A DNA stretch of 64,000 nt from Mesostigma viride (Eukaryota > Streptophyta > Mesostigmatophyceae > Mesostigmatales > Mesostigmataceae), in assembly GCA_009746045.1 (NCBI GenBank), contig RPFO01000485.1, positions 576,383 to 640,382 on the forward strand, written 5' to 3'. Under the pieces are notes generated by a model. That model was not told the origin of the DNA. It searched no databases and saw nothing but the letters and a program-made list of their open reading frames with translations. Every line of letters begins with the position of its first letter. Within the stretch, counting starts at the first letter, position 1. Positions 21,901 through 35,000 of this stretch are shown here, piece by piece. The position numbers were made by a program, and so were the translations under genes.

Positions 21901-23097
21901 CTTGTTGTCTGCAACAGTGCGCGGGGACTTAGTCAGCCGTTTCGTGTTCCAACCCACCACGTCTGCCATGCAGGTACACGCACCTATCCCAGGTGTGCTC
22001 GGATTCTACAGTGACAGGGTGCCACCAGGGGGTGCACACGTCCTGGCATTTGTGCCCACTTGGGCAGCATGGCATGCACACGGGTGCCGCATTACAAGAA
22101 CCGCATGCTGCCACAGCAATTGCATCCGACGGCCACACCTTCCCTTGTGCTCACTCATGCACGCCCTCCCATCGTTGCTTGATGGCGGCTGCTCCCACTG
22201 TTGCCTGCGCACCCATCTCATCGCTCCAGTCTGCATGTATACCCTATTTGTGGGTGCTCGTGTACGCAGGAGTACAACGCAGTGCCGCTGAAGAACACGC
22301 CGGAAGCACTTGCGCTCGCTCGCAAGAAGCTGTGGAAGCGGCTCGGTGGGTGGCACCGAATTAGTTCATCAAGCAATCAATAGATTAGAGCAACAGCTGG
22401 TGTTGGATACAAAACACGGCTGTTTGTCTGTTTGTTTTGGGGTGGGGGGCTGCTTTTCCTGTACAAGGCGGCTGATCAGGGCTCGAGATCTTGTAGCTGT
22501 TGCATTGCTGTCATTGCCATTGTGTCGCCTTGGCTGGACTGGCACATGCCCTGTATGGTTCCGCGGCTTCTGAGGACTGCGATCGGCAGGGAACGCGGGA
22601 CTTCACGGCGCCTTGTTGAGAACGTTTGCAAGTTGTTGGTGGCCTCGTACCAGTACCCTTGAGGCCTTTTTTTTTTATTTATTTCAGTTGTTTGTGGCTC
22701 AGTGCCCGCTGGCGCGGTGGCGACCGCTGGAGATCGCTTGTTGCTGTTGTGGAGGGTCTGGGAACGCTGTGCTTTCGAGATCTCTCACCTGTGCAATAGG
22801 AGCACCCGAAAATACATCACAATTAGGCACCCATTTATTGCTTTATGCACCCATGCTACCAGAGCATTTTTTCTGGCAATCGCCCTTTCTAGTCACTTGC
22901 ATCCGCATCCTGCTGAATCCTGCCTATTTGTACCCACACATTGCATCCTGTGGCGCCGTGTTCCTGTGTGGTGGGCGCCGGCCTGTCGTGCAGGCCTGGG
23001 CACCCTGGAGGGTGGAGACTTCATGGACACGTCGGACGTGATCCGCGACGAGGACCTGATTGGGGTGGTGGTCACAGATGGCGGCGCCACAAGTGAG
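18929..23097 (+). CDS. MOT1: MOT1 exons 1-6: N-terminal HEAT region
   Basis: Exons: 18929-18992, 19130-19224, 19786-20084, 21452-21509, 22270-22345, 22994-23097. The start [21 protein letters not shown] followed by [19 protein letters not shown] matches the family opening (a short helix, then a glycine-rich turn ending GST). Next come [20 protein letters not shown] (first HEAT repeat), [17 protein letters not shown], and [10 protein letters not shown] with DEDLIG; all are landmarks of the Mot1 N-terminus, which contacts TBP. Intron 2 uses a GC donor: AAG|GCACGT is the only choice that keeps the HEAT repeat in frame. Intron 3 contains a 51-bp tandem repeat. Exon 6 may end at 23064 or 23097; both keep phase, and 23097 has the better donor (GTGCGC). 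Confidence 0.5.
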
Positions 23098-26000
23098 GTG
23101 CGCGACATGGCTGGCTGCATGTGCAAGGATTTCTCTGGATATATCTTTTTGCTCTAGAAGTCATTTTGCTCAAGTATCGTGTGCATTAATGTATTTGTTT
23201 ATTTTTCGTATCTTGTTCACAATTATTGTGAGAAGTGCCAGAATTCCGAACAACCGCTTGCTAGGCACCTGCTCAGCTGAAGTGCCCTTTGTTCAGTAGT
23301 GTCTGTGGATCCTCCTCCGATCGGCCCTCCCACCCACACATGATGGCATACTACTATGTACATACATGGTAATCTGCTGCATATCTGCTTCACACTCCTG
23401 CAACGTTTGTATTGGCACAAACAACACGAGTGGCTACTATGCCTCACTATCAAGGTTCATTGTTCAATCTGTGCCCATCAGGGTCCCCTTAGCCTGATGC
23501 TGAAATGTTCCAGACAGTGTGACATCCACCAGAATACCCATCCACAGAATAACAGCATTGTGGCCACTGCGATTGCTCTTTCCTTGTGGGGTAGGCCCTG
23601 CCGGCCGATAAGACCACCAGCCGACCACCAAGCACTTCCTACTGTGTGCGCGTGGGATGCCTCTCTGTGTTCTCGCCCTGACCATGAGGCTGGCGGTAAT
23701 CACATCCCATGGCCCTACATTGCAGGCGCGGGGGGATGCCAGCACGGATGCTGTGGGAGGAGCCGGTGGCCCTTCCGGGGGTATCGGGGCCAAAGGCTCC
23801 GGTAGCGGGCCCCCCGTGAAGGCGTCCGAGCTGTTTGCCAACCTGACAGATACATCGCAGCTGAGCGCGCGCGAGCGCAACCGGTTGAAGCGCAAGGCCA
23901 AGGCTCTGACCAAGGACGGGGAGGGGGACAGGGAGGGGTGGCCGATGGGGCGCGGGTCAGCCCAGCGGCCGACACCAGCATCCGCGAGTGCCAAGGGGTC
24001 GAGCGTGCCATGTGCATCGGCCGAGGGCGCTCAGGCGAGCAAGAAGAGCCGAGCGGGCGGTGAGGGGGCAGGCGGCGCGCAACCAGGGGACCCGGCGGGC
24101 GCATCGGAGCCGGTATGCCCTTGCACTTGCAGCTGGCACTTGCTCTTGTACTTGCTCTTGCACTAGAAGCGGGCACTTCCAGCTTGCACCCGTACTTGCA
24201 CTTGGAACTGGGAGTGTTGCCGGCGCTGGGTTGGCTGTTGCCATCAGGGGACTGCGATGGCTGGTTGAGGAAGACGTGGGTGCCTCTTTTCAGCTTTGGC
24301 TGCCCCCTGCCCGCCAAAACGTAGCGTCTGACACCATTTTTTAGGAGCTGAATCCATCTCGACGTGTAGATGGGTCGGAGCCCCTTACCTGGCCCTAATG
24401 GGGTTGATGGGTGCCCCTGACCAGGTAGTCCCCAGCAGCCGTTTGTCCGCTCTAGTGGTGATGCATGTGCGTGGAATGCTTTGCGCACACAGATGACGTA
24501 GCAAGTGGCATCCCAAATACGCCCACCTTTGTGTAGCCACAGTAGGACGTAGGTTTAGGCTGGCACGCCCACCTTTGTGTAGCCACAGTAGAACGTAGGT
24601 TTAGGCTGGCGTCTGCTCTCCACTTCTCCTCTTATGCAGCCATGCTGGCCCGCATGCAATCTGCATGCCTGCTATTCCCACTCTGTGCAATAATCATTGC
24701 TTTTGTACATGTCATTTGCGCATGCTGTTTGTTGCCTCTGCCAGGTGGCATCACCGGACGGCGCGGTGGAGGAGGAATCCGCCGCAAATGATGGCGAGTG
24801 GCCGTTTCTGGAGCTGTGCGACTCTCTCTGGGACGACCTCTTCAACTCAGGTATGTCCAGGGTAGTATCCATGTGGTCACCCATGTGGTGATCCTTGCGC
24901 CCATCCTTGCGCCCATCGTTGTGGTGATCCTTGCGCCCATCCTTGCACCCATCCTTGCACCCATCCTTGCACCCATCCTTGCACCCATCCTTGCGCCCAT
25001 CCTTGCGCCCATCGTTGTGGTGATCCTTGTACTACTTTGACACTTGACACCACGAGTACTTTACTCTCTGGTCACCCTTCTGGCCATGACCGCGTGGCGC
25101 CGCGTGCGTGCCCCGCGCGTGGCCCTGCGTGTCGCCACATGTCCAGGGCGTGGCATGTCAACCTCCGCAAGCGATCTCCTTCGTGAAGCCTGGCTCGTGG
25201 CTGCCATACGTACACATTGTTGTAGAGTCGGACAGTGATGCTTGGCTGCACAGGGTGCTGACTCAGCATGCGTGGCCTTGCACTCCGCCCTTCTTATTGC
25301 ATGGGACTGCGCCGTTTCCCTATCCCCGTGCCCACAGAGTGGCAGGTGCGTCATGGTGCAGGCATGGCGCTGAGGGAGGTGCTGCGGTCCCACGGCGCCT
25401 GCGCGGCCGTGAAGGCTCCGACGGCATCCCAAGCAGACGTGAGGAGGAACGGGGAGGTGGCATCGTCGCCGATGCCGCCCATGGTGGGCGCTGCGCTGGC
25501 TTATGACAGCAAGGGCACACTTGTCGACGTGAAGGCCGAGGGGGCGGAGGACAAGCCCCTGCCCGTGTGTGCTGTCCCTGGAGACGGACTTGCTGGGGAC
25601 GCGCCCTCCCTCGCCTTGCTCCCACATGTGTCATCATCGTCGGCTCGGGAGGCCCACCGTGCGTGGCTGGTCGAGTGTGCGCTGCGACTCGTGAGCGTAT
25701 TTGCGCTTGACCGGTGAGAGGGGGGGGGGGGGCTTGACCAGTGAGGGGGGGGGGGGGGGGGGCTTGACCAGTGAGGGGAGTGTATCGTTCACATGGATGA
25801 GGAAGGTTTGCCACCACGCTGGACCAGCAGGGGCCATGTTCTGGGTAAGGATGTGGCTGGATTGGGGAGGGGGAATCAGGATCCACTGGTGAAGGAGGGA
25901 TTTGAGTGGCCTCGCACTTTACCGGTGTCGTGAAGAAGGGATTTGAGTGGCCTCGCACTTTACCGGTGAGGGGGGGGGGGATGTGGTGACAACAGTGGGG

Positions 26001-29000
26001 GGGTCGGGAGCAGATCTGCACCCAGCCACGAGGGGCGGATGGGCTACAATGATGCCGTAGCTTTTGGTGGGCAGGGATTCGGGTCAACCGTCGATGCATG
26101 ATTTGTGGCTACAGCAGAGCGCGAGTGGTTTTGGGTGTTTTTGTTCCTCTGTTAGTATAGTAGCATAAATTTATTGGTTGGTCAAAATATTTGGTAGTAA
26201 ATAGGTGCCCTCCGGACCTCTGGCTTTGATACATGCATGCGTGTGTGCATGACTGCATGCTCCAAGCACTCAAGGATTGAAGGATAGTCAGTGGCTCCCC
26301 AGGGTTCTCCTTTTGCGTAGGGGCTCACAATGCATTTGATAGCGGCTCCCAGCGTCCTCCACAGCGGTGTGTTAAATCAACCAGTTCATGAAAGGAAAAT
26401 TTTGGCTTTTTTGGAATAACCTTCAGCTGCTGGAGGGATGTCTTTCATGCTGCTGATGCATGCTCCTTGAACAGCTTGCAGTGTTTGCCACCCACTGAAC
26501 TTTCCTATTCAAGCTATACCTGCCGTGGCACGTGGGTGTCCGACCCTCCTTGTGTGCGGTGCGGTGCGCCCCATGGCCCCAGCTTCTGCGACTTCGTGAG
26601 CGACCAGGTGGTGGCGCCCGTGCGCGAGACGTGTGCGCAGGCGCTCGGCACGGTCGTGCGCCACCTGGCGCTGCCAGATGTGGCGTCCATCCTGCAGCTG
26701 CTGCGCACCCTGCAGGTACGCACGTTGCTGCCGCGTTGTCCTTCTCCGTTGCTGCTGCCCTACGGTAGCTCTTTCTGTGTCGGCTTCTCTTTTCACAAGG
26801 CCTTCTGTTTCTGCAACAGCTTGCTATGCTATCTTCAGCTCTCTGGACCGTCTACAGTCTAGCCCCTACCCATGCTTGCGCCGCTGCGTTATCGTGGCCG
26901 CTTGTCTGGGCGCTTCATGAGAAGCCACGTCGTCCACAAGCATGGTGTAGGAGAGGACGGAAGGAACAAGCTTGTACACTGCCGCCTGACCAAGGTAACG
27001 TTATCAAATGGTATGGCCCAAAATAGTATCATTTGTGTATGCCGCTTGGACAGAGACACTCACCAGCCATTGTCTCCATGCCCGACCGGAAATCTTTGTG
27101 TTTGGCTCCACCCTGCAGAGCCAGGGCCAGTGGGAGGTGCGGCACGGCGGCTTGCTCGGCCTCAAATACTTAGTGGCCGTTAGAGGGGTAAGTTTGGTCG
27201 CCAGTACCTGCGGGGGGGGTACCAGCGCTCTCCGATTCTGGGTGGCCGTTAGAAGTGTAGGAGCGCGCCTTTGCTAGCATCGCTACCGCTGCGGATGATG
27301 TGGTTCCATGACTGGGAAGCTAGGTATCCACGTCACACGTCGGCATGTGGACCCTGCCCAGTGCGTCTATTAAGAATCATGGGGGCATCTGGATGCTGCC
27401 GTCAAAGCCGGTCTCCCTCGGCTGCGCTCGATCCTGCTTTCTCCCTTTCCCTGTCGTAGCAAACGGTATGGCCCATCATTGAGCGCGGCACAGGTGTTGT
27501 AACCAGGCCAGGTGTGGGTGAACATACTTGTTGAGCTCAACCGCGCAACCGCCCACAGCAGCCCCCACGTTGTTCATGGCATGGTTCCTGCACATTCAGT
27601 CCCATGCCCTCTATGGGCAACCGCATCCCCATGTCCACCTTCATGCATGCACGGCTCATGGGCTACGGTCATCCTGCCTCCCACGTTGCCACCTCCTCCC
27701 TGCTGGGCCGTGCGCGCGCAGGACCTGGCGCCGCAGCTGCTTCCGCACATCTTGCCGGCGGTGCTGCAGGGCCTGCGCGATGCTGACGACGACAACCGCG
27801 CGGTGGCGGCCGAGGCGCTGCTGCCCTGTGCGGCCGCGGTGGCGGTTGGTGCGCCGCGGGCGCAGCTGTGGGAGCTGCTGGCCACGCTGTGGGACATTTT
27901 GCGGGACCTGGACGAGCTCAGCCCGTCCACACGAGGGTGAGTGTTGCACAGCATGAATGGCACGTTTGGGGAGCATGATTTTGGGCATGGCTTGTTGGCA
28001 TGTTTTGGAAGGTGTATCTGGGGTGGCTTCGTTTGGGAGCCTGTTTTGCCAACGTGGTGGGTTGGGGGATTACGTTTGAGGCATGGGTGACTGGCGTGGG
28101 GGGGGGACCAACCCGACCAACAGGAAGAGGTGGCCAGACCCACATTGTAGGAGCATGGGGGGGGAAGTGCTGGGAAACTCGCCTCTGTGAGTTTCGTGCG
28201 ATGCTCCCATTCGCGACGCAAGTGGGATGATCAAGTACTGACATGCTGCTCGGTGGTTCCACTCCTGCTTGTGCCTGTGTTTGCCCTTTGTGCTCGGAGG
28301 GTGGTGAGTAAGGCTCTGTCGTATAAGTGCTTGGTAGCGACAGCCCCAGTGTTGCAACCCACACTGTCCCCATTGTCCCCGCATGACACGAGCGTGCTTG
28401 CCCGTTGCAGGAGCGCTCTTGCCCGTTGCCGTGCTTGTGATGTGATGGGTCGTGTCACGAGAGTCATCGCATATGATTTTACCCTCCCTGGCTCATGGCC
28501 TCCGCTCTCTGCCCACACCCACACCCACATCCACACCCACACCCACACCCCAACCCCCCCACAGGGTGATGAACCTGCTGGCAGAGCTGTACGCGCAGCC
28601 GGCTGTAGTCTCCACCATGAACCTGATGCTGGCAACCGTAGGACAGGCCGAGGTGAAACAAGAAGATAGCGCGGAGGATGAGCTTACTAATGGCAACCCT
28701 GCCCTGGATGTACAGGCAGGGGGAGGGACGCCAGATCTCTGGGGGACAAGGGCGAGGCATGGCAAGGGAGGGTTGTCGCTCGGTGCCTTGGTGCCCCTTT
28801 TGTGGCCCTTTGCAGTGCACAACAATGCCGGCGTTCGCCAGGCGGCCCTGCGCACAGTGGAGCGTTTGCTCATGCTAGCGACCGATACGCGGGACACTGG
28901 CACGGGCGGCGTCAAGCAGGAGGTAGCACCAGGTGGCGCTCTCGGGTCGCTGGGCTGGCTGCTGCCCATCCTGGAGGACACCCTGCGGCACCTGGTGGCT

Positions 29001-32000
29001 GTCGTGGTGGTGGAGAAGCTTAACAGCATTCGTCACATCGCACTGCGCGTGTGGCAGCTGCTGCTGGAGGTACAGTCTACAGCGGAAGCACCCTGCTCTG
29101 TTTTAGTTTCATCTATGTTACATCCTTGCTCTGTTCTGTTGGCTCAACTTCGGTTGCAGTTTTTTGTCTTAAGCAAAAGCTGGCTACAAGAACGCCACCC
29201 GCATGAGACAGATGCGCGGTGAAGCTAAACAGGCTGCATTGTCTGCTGCTCAAATTGTTTCGGTTGCAACACAGGTGTGCCCCACGCAGCACCTGCAGCC
29301 CCTGGCGCAAAAGTTCACCCCCCAGTGGCTGGATCTGGCCGCGCTGGCATCGGGCGCCACGGTCGATGCGTCCGCGGTAATGCTGTCATCTGGTCGCCGT
29401 CAAGAAGAGCCAGCAGAGGGCACCCGCGTAGTGGTGGAAGCAGCAGCCAGTACTGGGCCACCAGGACGGCGCGGCAAGAACAAGGCGACAGCTGGCAAGC
29501 AGCAGGCCAGCCGAGCGCCTCAGCAGCTGCCCTCGCAACGGTTCATCGTTGTGGGTGGCGAGGGCGAAGGCGCGCTGTTGAACATGCGTGTGACGCTATG
29601 TGTGGCGGTGGGGGACCTCCTGCGCGTGTGCGTGCAAGCGGGGGGTGAGGGTGAGGCCGAACGGTCGGCCACGCTGGCGCTGATGGCACCGTTGTGGGCG
29701 ATCTTGGCGTCCGATTTGGGACGAAACCGGCAGGTTGCCAGCATGGTGTTATCTGAGCTAGTGGCACCGGGCAGCTTGTGCGGGCTATTGCTGGATGACC
29801 CCACCGCCCCTGCCAAGTCGCATGCCTCGAAATTAGACGCCACCACCCAGGGCCAAAAAAAGGACGCGTCGCTGCCCCTCCACATTGCGGAGCTTCTATC
29901 CTCCCAAATCCTCGACCAGCTACAAGTCTTCCTGGCCGCCGCCGACCCCACCAAGCCCACCCCGACCTCATCCGGCTACAGCGAGCTCGTGCCCTTGTAC
30001 GAGAAACTGCGACGCGAGGCACAGGCCTACCTGGCACATGCGTGCGCGGGCGGCCTGATAGCAGTCCCTGGGACACCTGTGGGTGGCAACAATGTGGCGG
30101 ATGGCGGCGCAGGCCGTGAGAACGAGCTGCTGCAGTCACTGGGCCTGCCGCCGGTGTCCTCGTTTGGCGTGCAGGAAGCCGTTGCGCTTGCCAGGATCGG
30201 CGGCGACCGCGCACGCCAGCTGGCGGGACAGCTTGCGGAGGCGCAGCTGTCATCTGCGCCCTGGCAGGTGGCACTGGGAGCGGGCCAGCGGCTGCTGGCC
30301 ACCGCAGGGTACCTGCAGACCATCCAGGTACGAGGCGGCACGTGGTGCGCTTTGTTGCTTATTGTATGCGCGGTCCTATGTCAACCAACAACTTCCAGGC
30401 GTGTGCAAACCTCCTGCGCTTGCGTGCGCAGGCAGCCCATGCAGCATTTTGTTTACATCCCGCAGTTACTCTGCATCACGGTTCTGGCACTCTTGATGGT
30501 GACCGTCACCATCCATGGCTCAAGCTGATCACCACCATGCTGCTTCTCTTTTCCGCCACCTGCCTCTTCTTGCACCCTGCACCCATTACCCTGTACCCTA
30601 TACCCTGTACCCTGCACCTCACAGATGAACCTGCACACAAGCGTGCTGGCCACGGTGGCGGGCTGCGCGGCGGCGCTGTCAGGACTCCATGGCCGCAAGC
30701 CGCCCGAGAAGCTCAACCCACTGGTGCAGCCGCTCATAGGCGCGATCCGACGCGAGAAGGTACGGGGAGGAGGCCTTGAATTACAATTCCAGGTGTTATG
30801 TTGTGTTTTAGCAAGTCATGTTGTGTGGGCATGATGAGCACAGGTGGCCCTGCACTGATCTTTGGGCGTGCCTTTCCGCACATTTGCTTCCCCCGTGATC
30901 TATTGCTCGACGCACATGCAAACAGGCTGAAAACCTTGGCCCCATCGTCACCTATATTATCCCCCCTCTGAGCGATTCAGCTGCCCCGGACCCGCCGACG
31001 GCCCACATCCTAATCACCTTCATCTTGCCTGCTTTCTTCCTTGCAGTTCTCACGGTTTTCTTGTCCCTCTCCTCTTCTTGTTCCCACCCCAAGCAACCCA
31101 CCAACCACCTCCGCATCCAGAGGGTGCTCCTTCACCATCTGGGCTCCTTTTCCCCGTACCCTTGGTACCATCTTTTCACCCGTCTCCTCGTCTCGGCTTC
31201 GTTCCGCAACCATCCCCCACCCACCTCCACCGATCAGAACGTGCTGCTCCAGCGCATCGCAGCCAAGGAGCTCGCGCAGCTCATCGCCGTCTGCTGCAGC
31301 GGCGGCCCCAAGAAGACCGCCGCCGTCAACAAGATCGTCAAGAGCCTCTGCACCATGCTGTCGGCTGCACAAGCCGAGGTGCTGGCCCGAAAAGGGGCAC
31401 CGGCCGAGGCCACCGGTGGCGAGCTGGCCAACGCGACCAGCCTGGTGGAGCGGCTAGCAGGCGACGAGGGCGCAGTCACAGGGCTCCTGGACGAAGGGAT
31501 ACCCAACGCCAAGGGGGGGGTTGCTGGGGCATCCGGGGGCAGCCAGGAGGGTGCCGAGGTGGAACTCGCGGCCGCCGTCACAGTGCGCGGTGCCGAGGCC
31601 TTCTTTCGGTCGCTTGGGTCGAGTTTTGGTGGGCGTGTGTTGGAAGAGCTGCCCAAGTTGTGGGAGACCATGTCGGCCCCACTGCTGGCCGTAGGGGCTG
31701 AATCAGCCCCGGGTGGCGAGGCCGCCACATTGGCGAACGCAGATGCTCCTGCACCCTTGGTGGAGGGCTCGGTGCCCTCTGCTTGCGGCAACAGCATGCC
31801 GCCGCAAGAGGAGGCGCTGCTGGAGGCGTTGCAGGTGAGAGCAGCAAGCGATATGTATGTGGGCCATGAATGCGTTGCAGGTGAGAGTAGGAGAGTGGGC
31901 CATGGAGGCGTTGCAGGTGAGAGCAGGGAAGTGGGCCATGGAGGCGTTGCAGGTGAGAGCAGGGGAGTGGGCCATGGAGGCGTTGCAGGTGAGAGCAGGG

Positions 32001-35000
32001 GAGTGGGCAATGGAGGCGTTGCAGGTGAGAGCAAGGGAGTGGGCCGTGGAGGCGTTGCAGATGAGAGTAGCGAGGAATATGACAAGCGGGTGGGGAGCTG
32101 AGGGCTGGCACATGTTCCCTATGGCTTCCCCTTGTTCACTCTGGCCTACGCTATTGCCGGCGGGATGGAGACAGGTCCCAAGCGAAAATGGTTGCCCCGC
32201 AAAACTCTAGTAGAGACATGTCCCAAGTGTGGCTATGTTTTTAAAAGGGACATGTCTCAATTGTGAAATGTGTTTCCAGGGTTCCGGTTTATATGTCTCC
32301 CCCTACTTATCTGAATCTTGCCACCGCCAGCCTTCTCATGGAAAGCTCTGTCCTACCCACAAACTGTGTTCGGCTGGCCTCCTGCCCCGGCTGGCATCCT
32401 GCCCCGGCTGGTGTCGTTTCTCCCCGGCACGGCCTGCCAGGATCGCTTCCCTACGCACCCGGGTGGCATGTGGTTCATGTGGAACGTTGGCTTTCTCTTG
32501 AGCCGTGTGCGCCATGTCTTGTGACCATGGGCTGCATCACCACCGCCGCGTCGCGTGGCTTGTCTCCCACCAAGGCCCATCACGCCGCTGACATGGTGGT
32601 TGCGTGCCTCCCACCAAGCCCCATCACGCCGCTGACATGGTGGTTGCGTGCCTCCCACCAAGCCCATCACGCCGCTGACATGGTGGTTGCGTGTCTCCCA
32701 CCAAGCCCATCACGCCGCTGACATGGTGGTTGCGTGATTCGAGGGCCATGTTGTCTGTGGAATGGCACTTCTTGGCGCGCCCCCTGGCAGGTGCTGGGCA
32801 AGGTGGGCCCCATCCTGGACCCCTCTCTGCGTGACCGCCTGCTGTCGCTGCTGCCGCACGTTTTCCACTGCCTGAAGCAACCGCACGCGGGGCTGCGCGA
32901 CGCCGCAGGTGAGGGACAAGGGGCCGCTCATGACAAGGGAGTTGTGATATGGGCTTGTTGGACAGTCGCGGTATGGACGATGGATGGCCATTTCAGGTCA
33001 TTTGAGTACCTGGGGCCGACCTCCTGCCTCATGGGTGGTGGCCAGGTGGCGATATACACATACTCGGATGCCTGCAGACGACAGGCTTGGAAGCATCACA
33101 CCAACTTGCAGATGGAGAAGGGACTTGGCAACTGGCACCACCAGTTGGCCTTTTGATGCTGTGCAACTCGAGTTCCTCCCACGCATGGGGATGCCTGACA
33201 TTCCCCGCGGATGTTTCCTTCGCCCCTTGACGCCCCCTTGCCAAGACATGTGCTCCTACTCCCTGCCCTTGCCCTTGCTTTCTGTCCTCTTCCTATGCGG
33301 GCACCCCCCCCGCTTGCAGCGCGCTGCACCGCGTCGCTGGCGGTGGCGGAGCCGCAGCATGTGCTGGCACTCTTCCTGCACCAGGTGGGCGCTGCTGGCA
33401 CATGTCACCATATCTGTGCACTGAGTGGGCCGTTGTGTTCACCACGCCCGCATCCCCTCTTTGCGGGTCGGCTGCGGGTTAACCCCTAAATGGTCTGAGA
33501 TCCTGCCGATAAATCGGCTGGATCTTCACAATTTTGCAAACCAGATGCCATCCAACCTACCCATATCCAATGGCTGTCCTTGGGGGCCAAGCATGTCCAT
33601 GAGTTGCCCTTCGGGTTGGTATATCACAACCTCACATATATGCAGGGTAGGCCATATATAACTGCCGTCAAAGTCAGGGGGGTCAAGACGCGCGTTTTCA
33701 TTTTTGGTAGAATGTGCATTTTGAATTATGTTATAAGAGCTAGGCACCTACCACTTCAGGGATGATAAACAATTAGTTGCTGAACAGTTTGAGCCATTGG
33801 GGTCATCATTTGGGTGGGTATACCAGCAGTTACACCCAGTACAGCCCTTAGGGGTACCGTTGGTAAAAAGCAACCAAGGGGGTAGGGGTGGGCATACTAC
33901 CTACTAATATGGCCACCAACCATGCCAAACAATACATTTCCCTTCCACAATGATGGGGAAACATAACTGCATCATCACACTGCCCTTACATGGCACCTAT
34001 GTGCAGGTGCTACCTTGTCCATGCACGTAGGTAACGTGGTACGGATACCCTACGCAAGGCATGCATTCTAGGAGGCAGCCACCAACAAACTAGTGATGTT
34101 GAGCCTATTTCAGCCTGCCCTAGCAAGGATAAACTAGGCCTAAGCTGCTATAGCTTGCCAGGTGATGGCCAGCACACCTGGTGGCACATGCTGTCCATGG
34201 GAAGCTTTTACTCACCAGTTACGTGCTTGATGATGCCACAGAGACCAGCCAACTGCCTCACACTCATGCAATATGTGTATGGGAAATGTATAACAAACAT
34301 ATATGGAGGTATTCAAACCCATACAGCCTCTAAAACTTATCACCATCACCCTGTGGCAGGTCAACTGACTGAGGGAAGCATCCAAGAAGGGTGTTTTAGA
34401 AAGGGGCCAGGCCAGGGTCAAGAAAGAGCATGAATAATGCAAAAAGAATGTGCTACACAAGCTAGAACGTACATATAAACGTCAAATATCGATAGGAAAA
34501 CGATGCTTAAGCTTTACCAGGCATGGATGGCGTTACCTTGGCCCAGGCGGTGGCCGCAAAATGGCGCATTTCGGCACACCAAAGTTGTGCAGCATGGTCG
34601 CTGGATTCGGCGATTTCTGGCCACCCTTGCACGTTTACGACTACTGTGTATCATAAAAAGTACAAAGAAACCGATATATCCTTTAAAATACGCCGGAAAG
34701 GTATTGCTGTCAACGTTTCTATCGTCCGGCCTGATCGCAGTTTTTTCCAGCAAGAACGCTGCCGACACCTATCAAATGGCATTCCCGCGAACCAAAAATT
34801 GGCCTGTATGATCTTTAGGACGTATAAAAACAATATCCTAAGTTTGGCCAGAAAATTCGAACGCAAACGTAAATGCCATGCGTGGGCGCAAGCCGCCATG
34901 GCCAGGTCGTTGTTTTCCGGAATGCACGATGTACGTGAAAAAGTACCCTGACCCCTTGTACTTTGACCGGCCAGAACACCTCTATAACTTTGTCAGAAGT

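Noticed and set aside
34523-34951. 142-codon frame inside the TTAA element of MOT1 intron 18.
   Set aside because: No transposase motif or other recognisable domain, and no similarity to the transposase at 54-57 kb. Likely chance.
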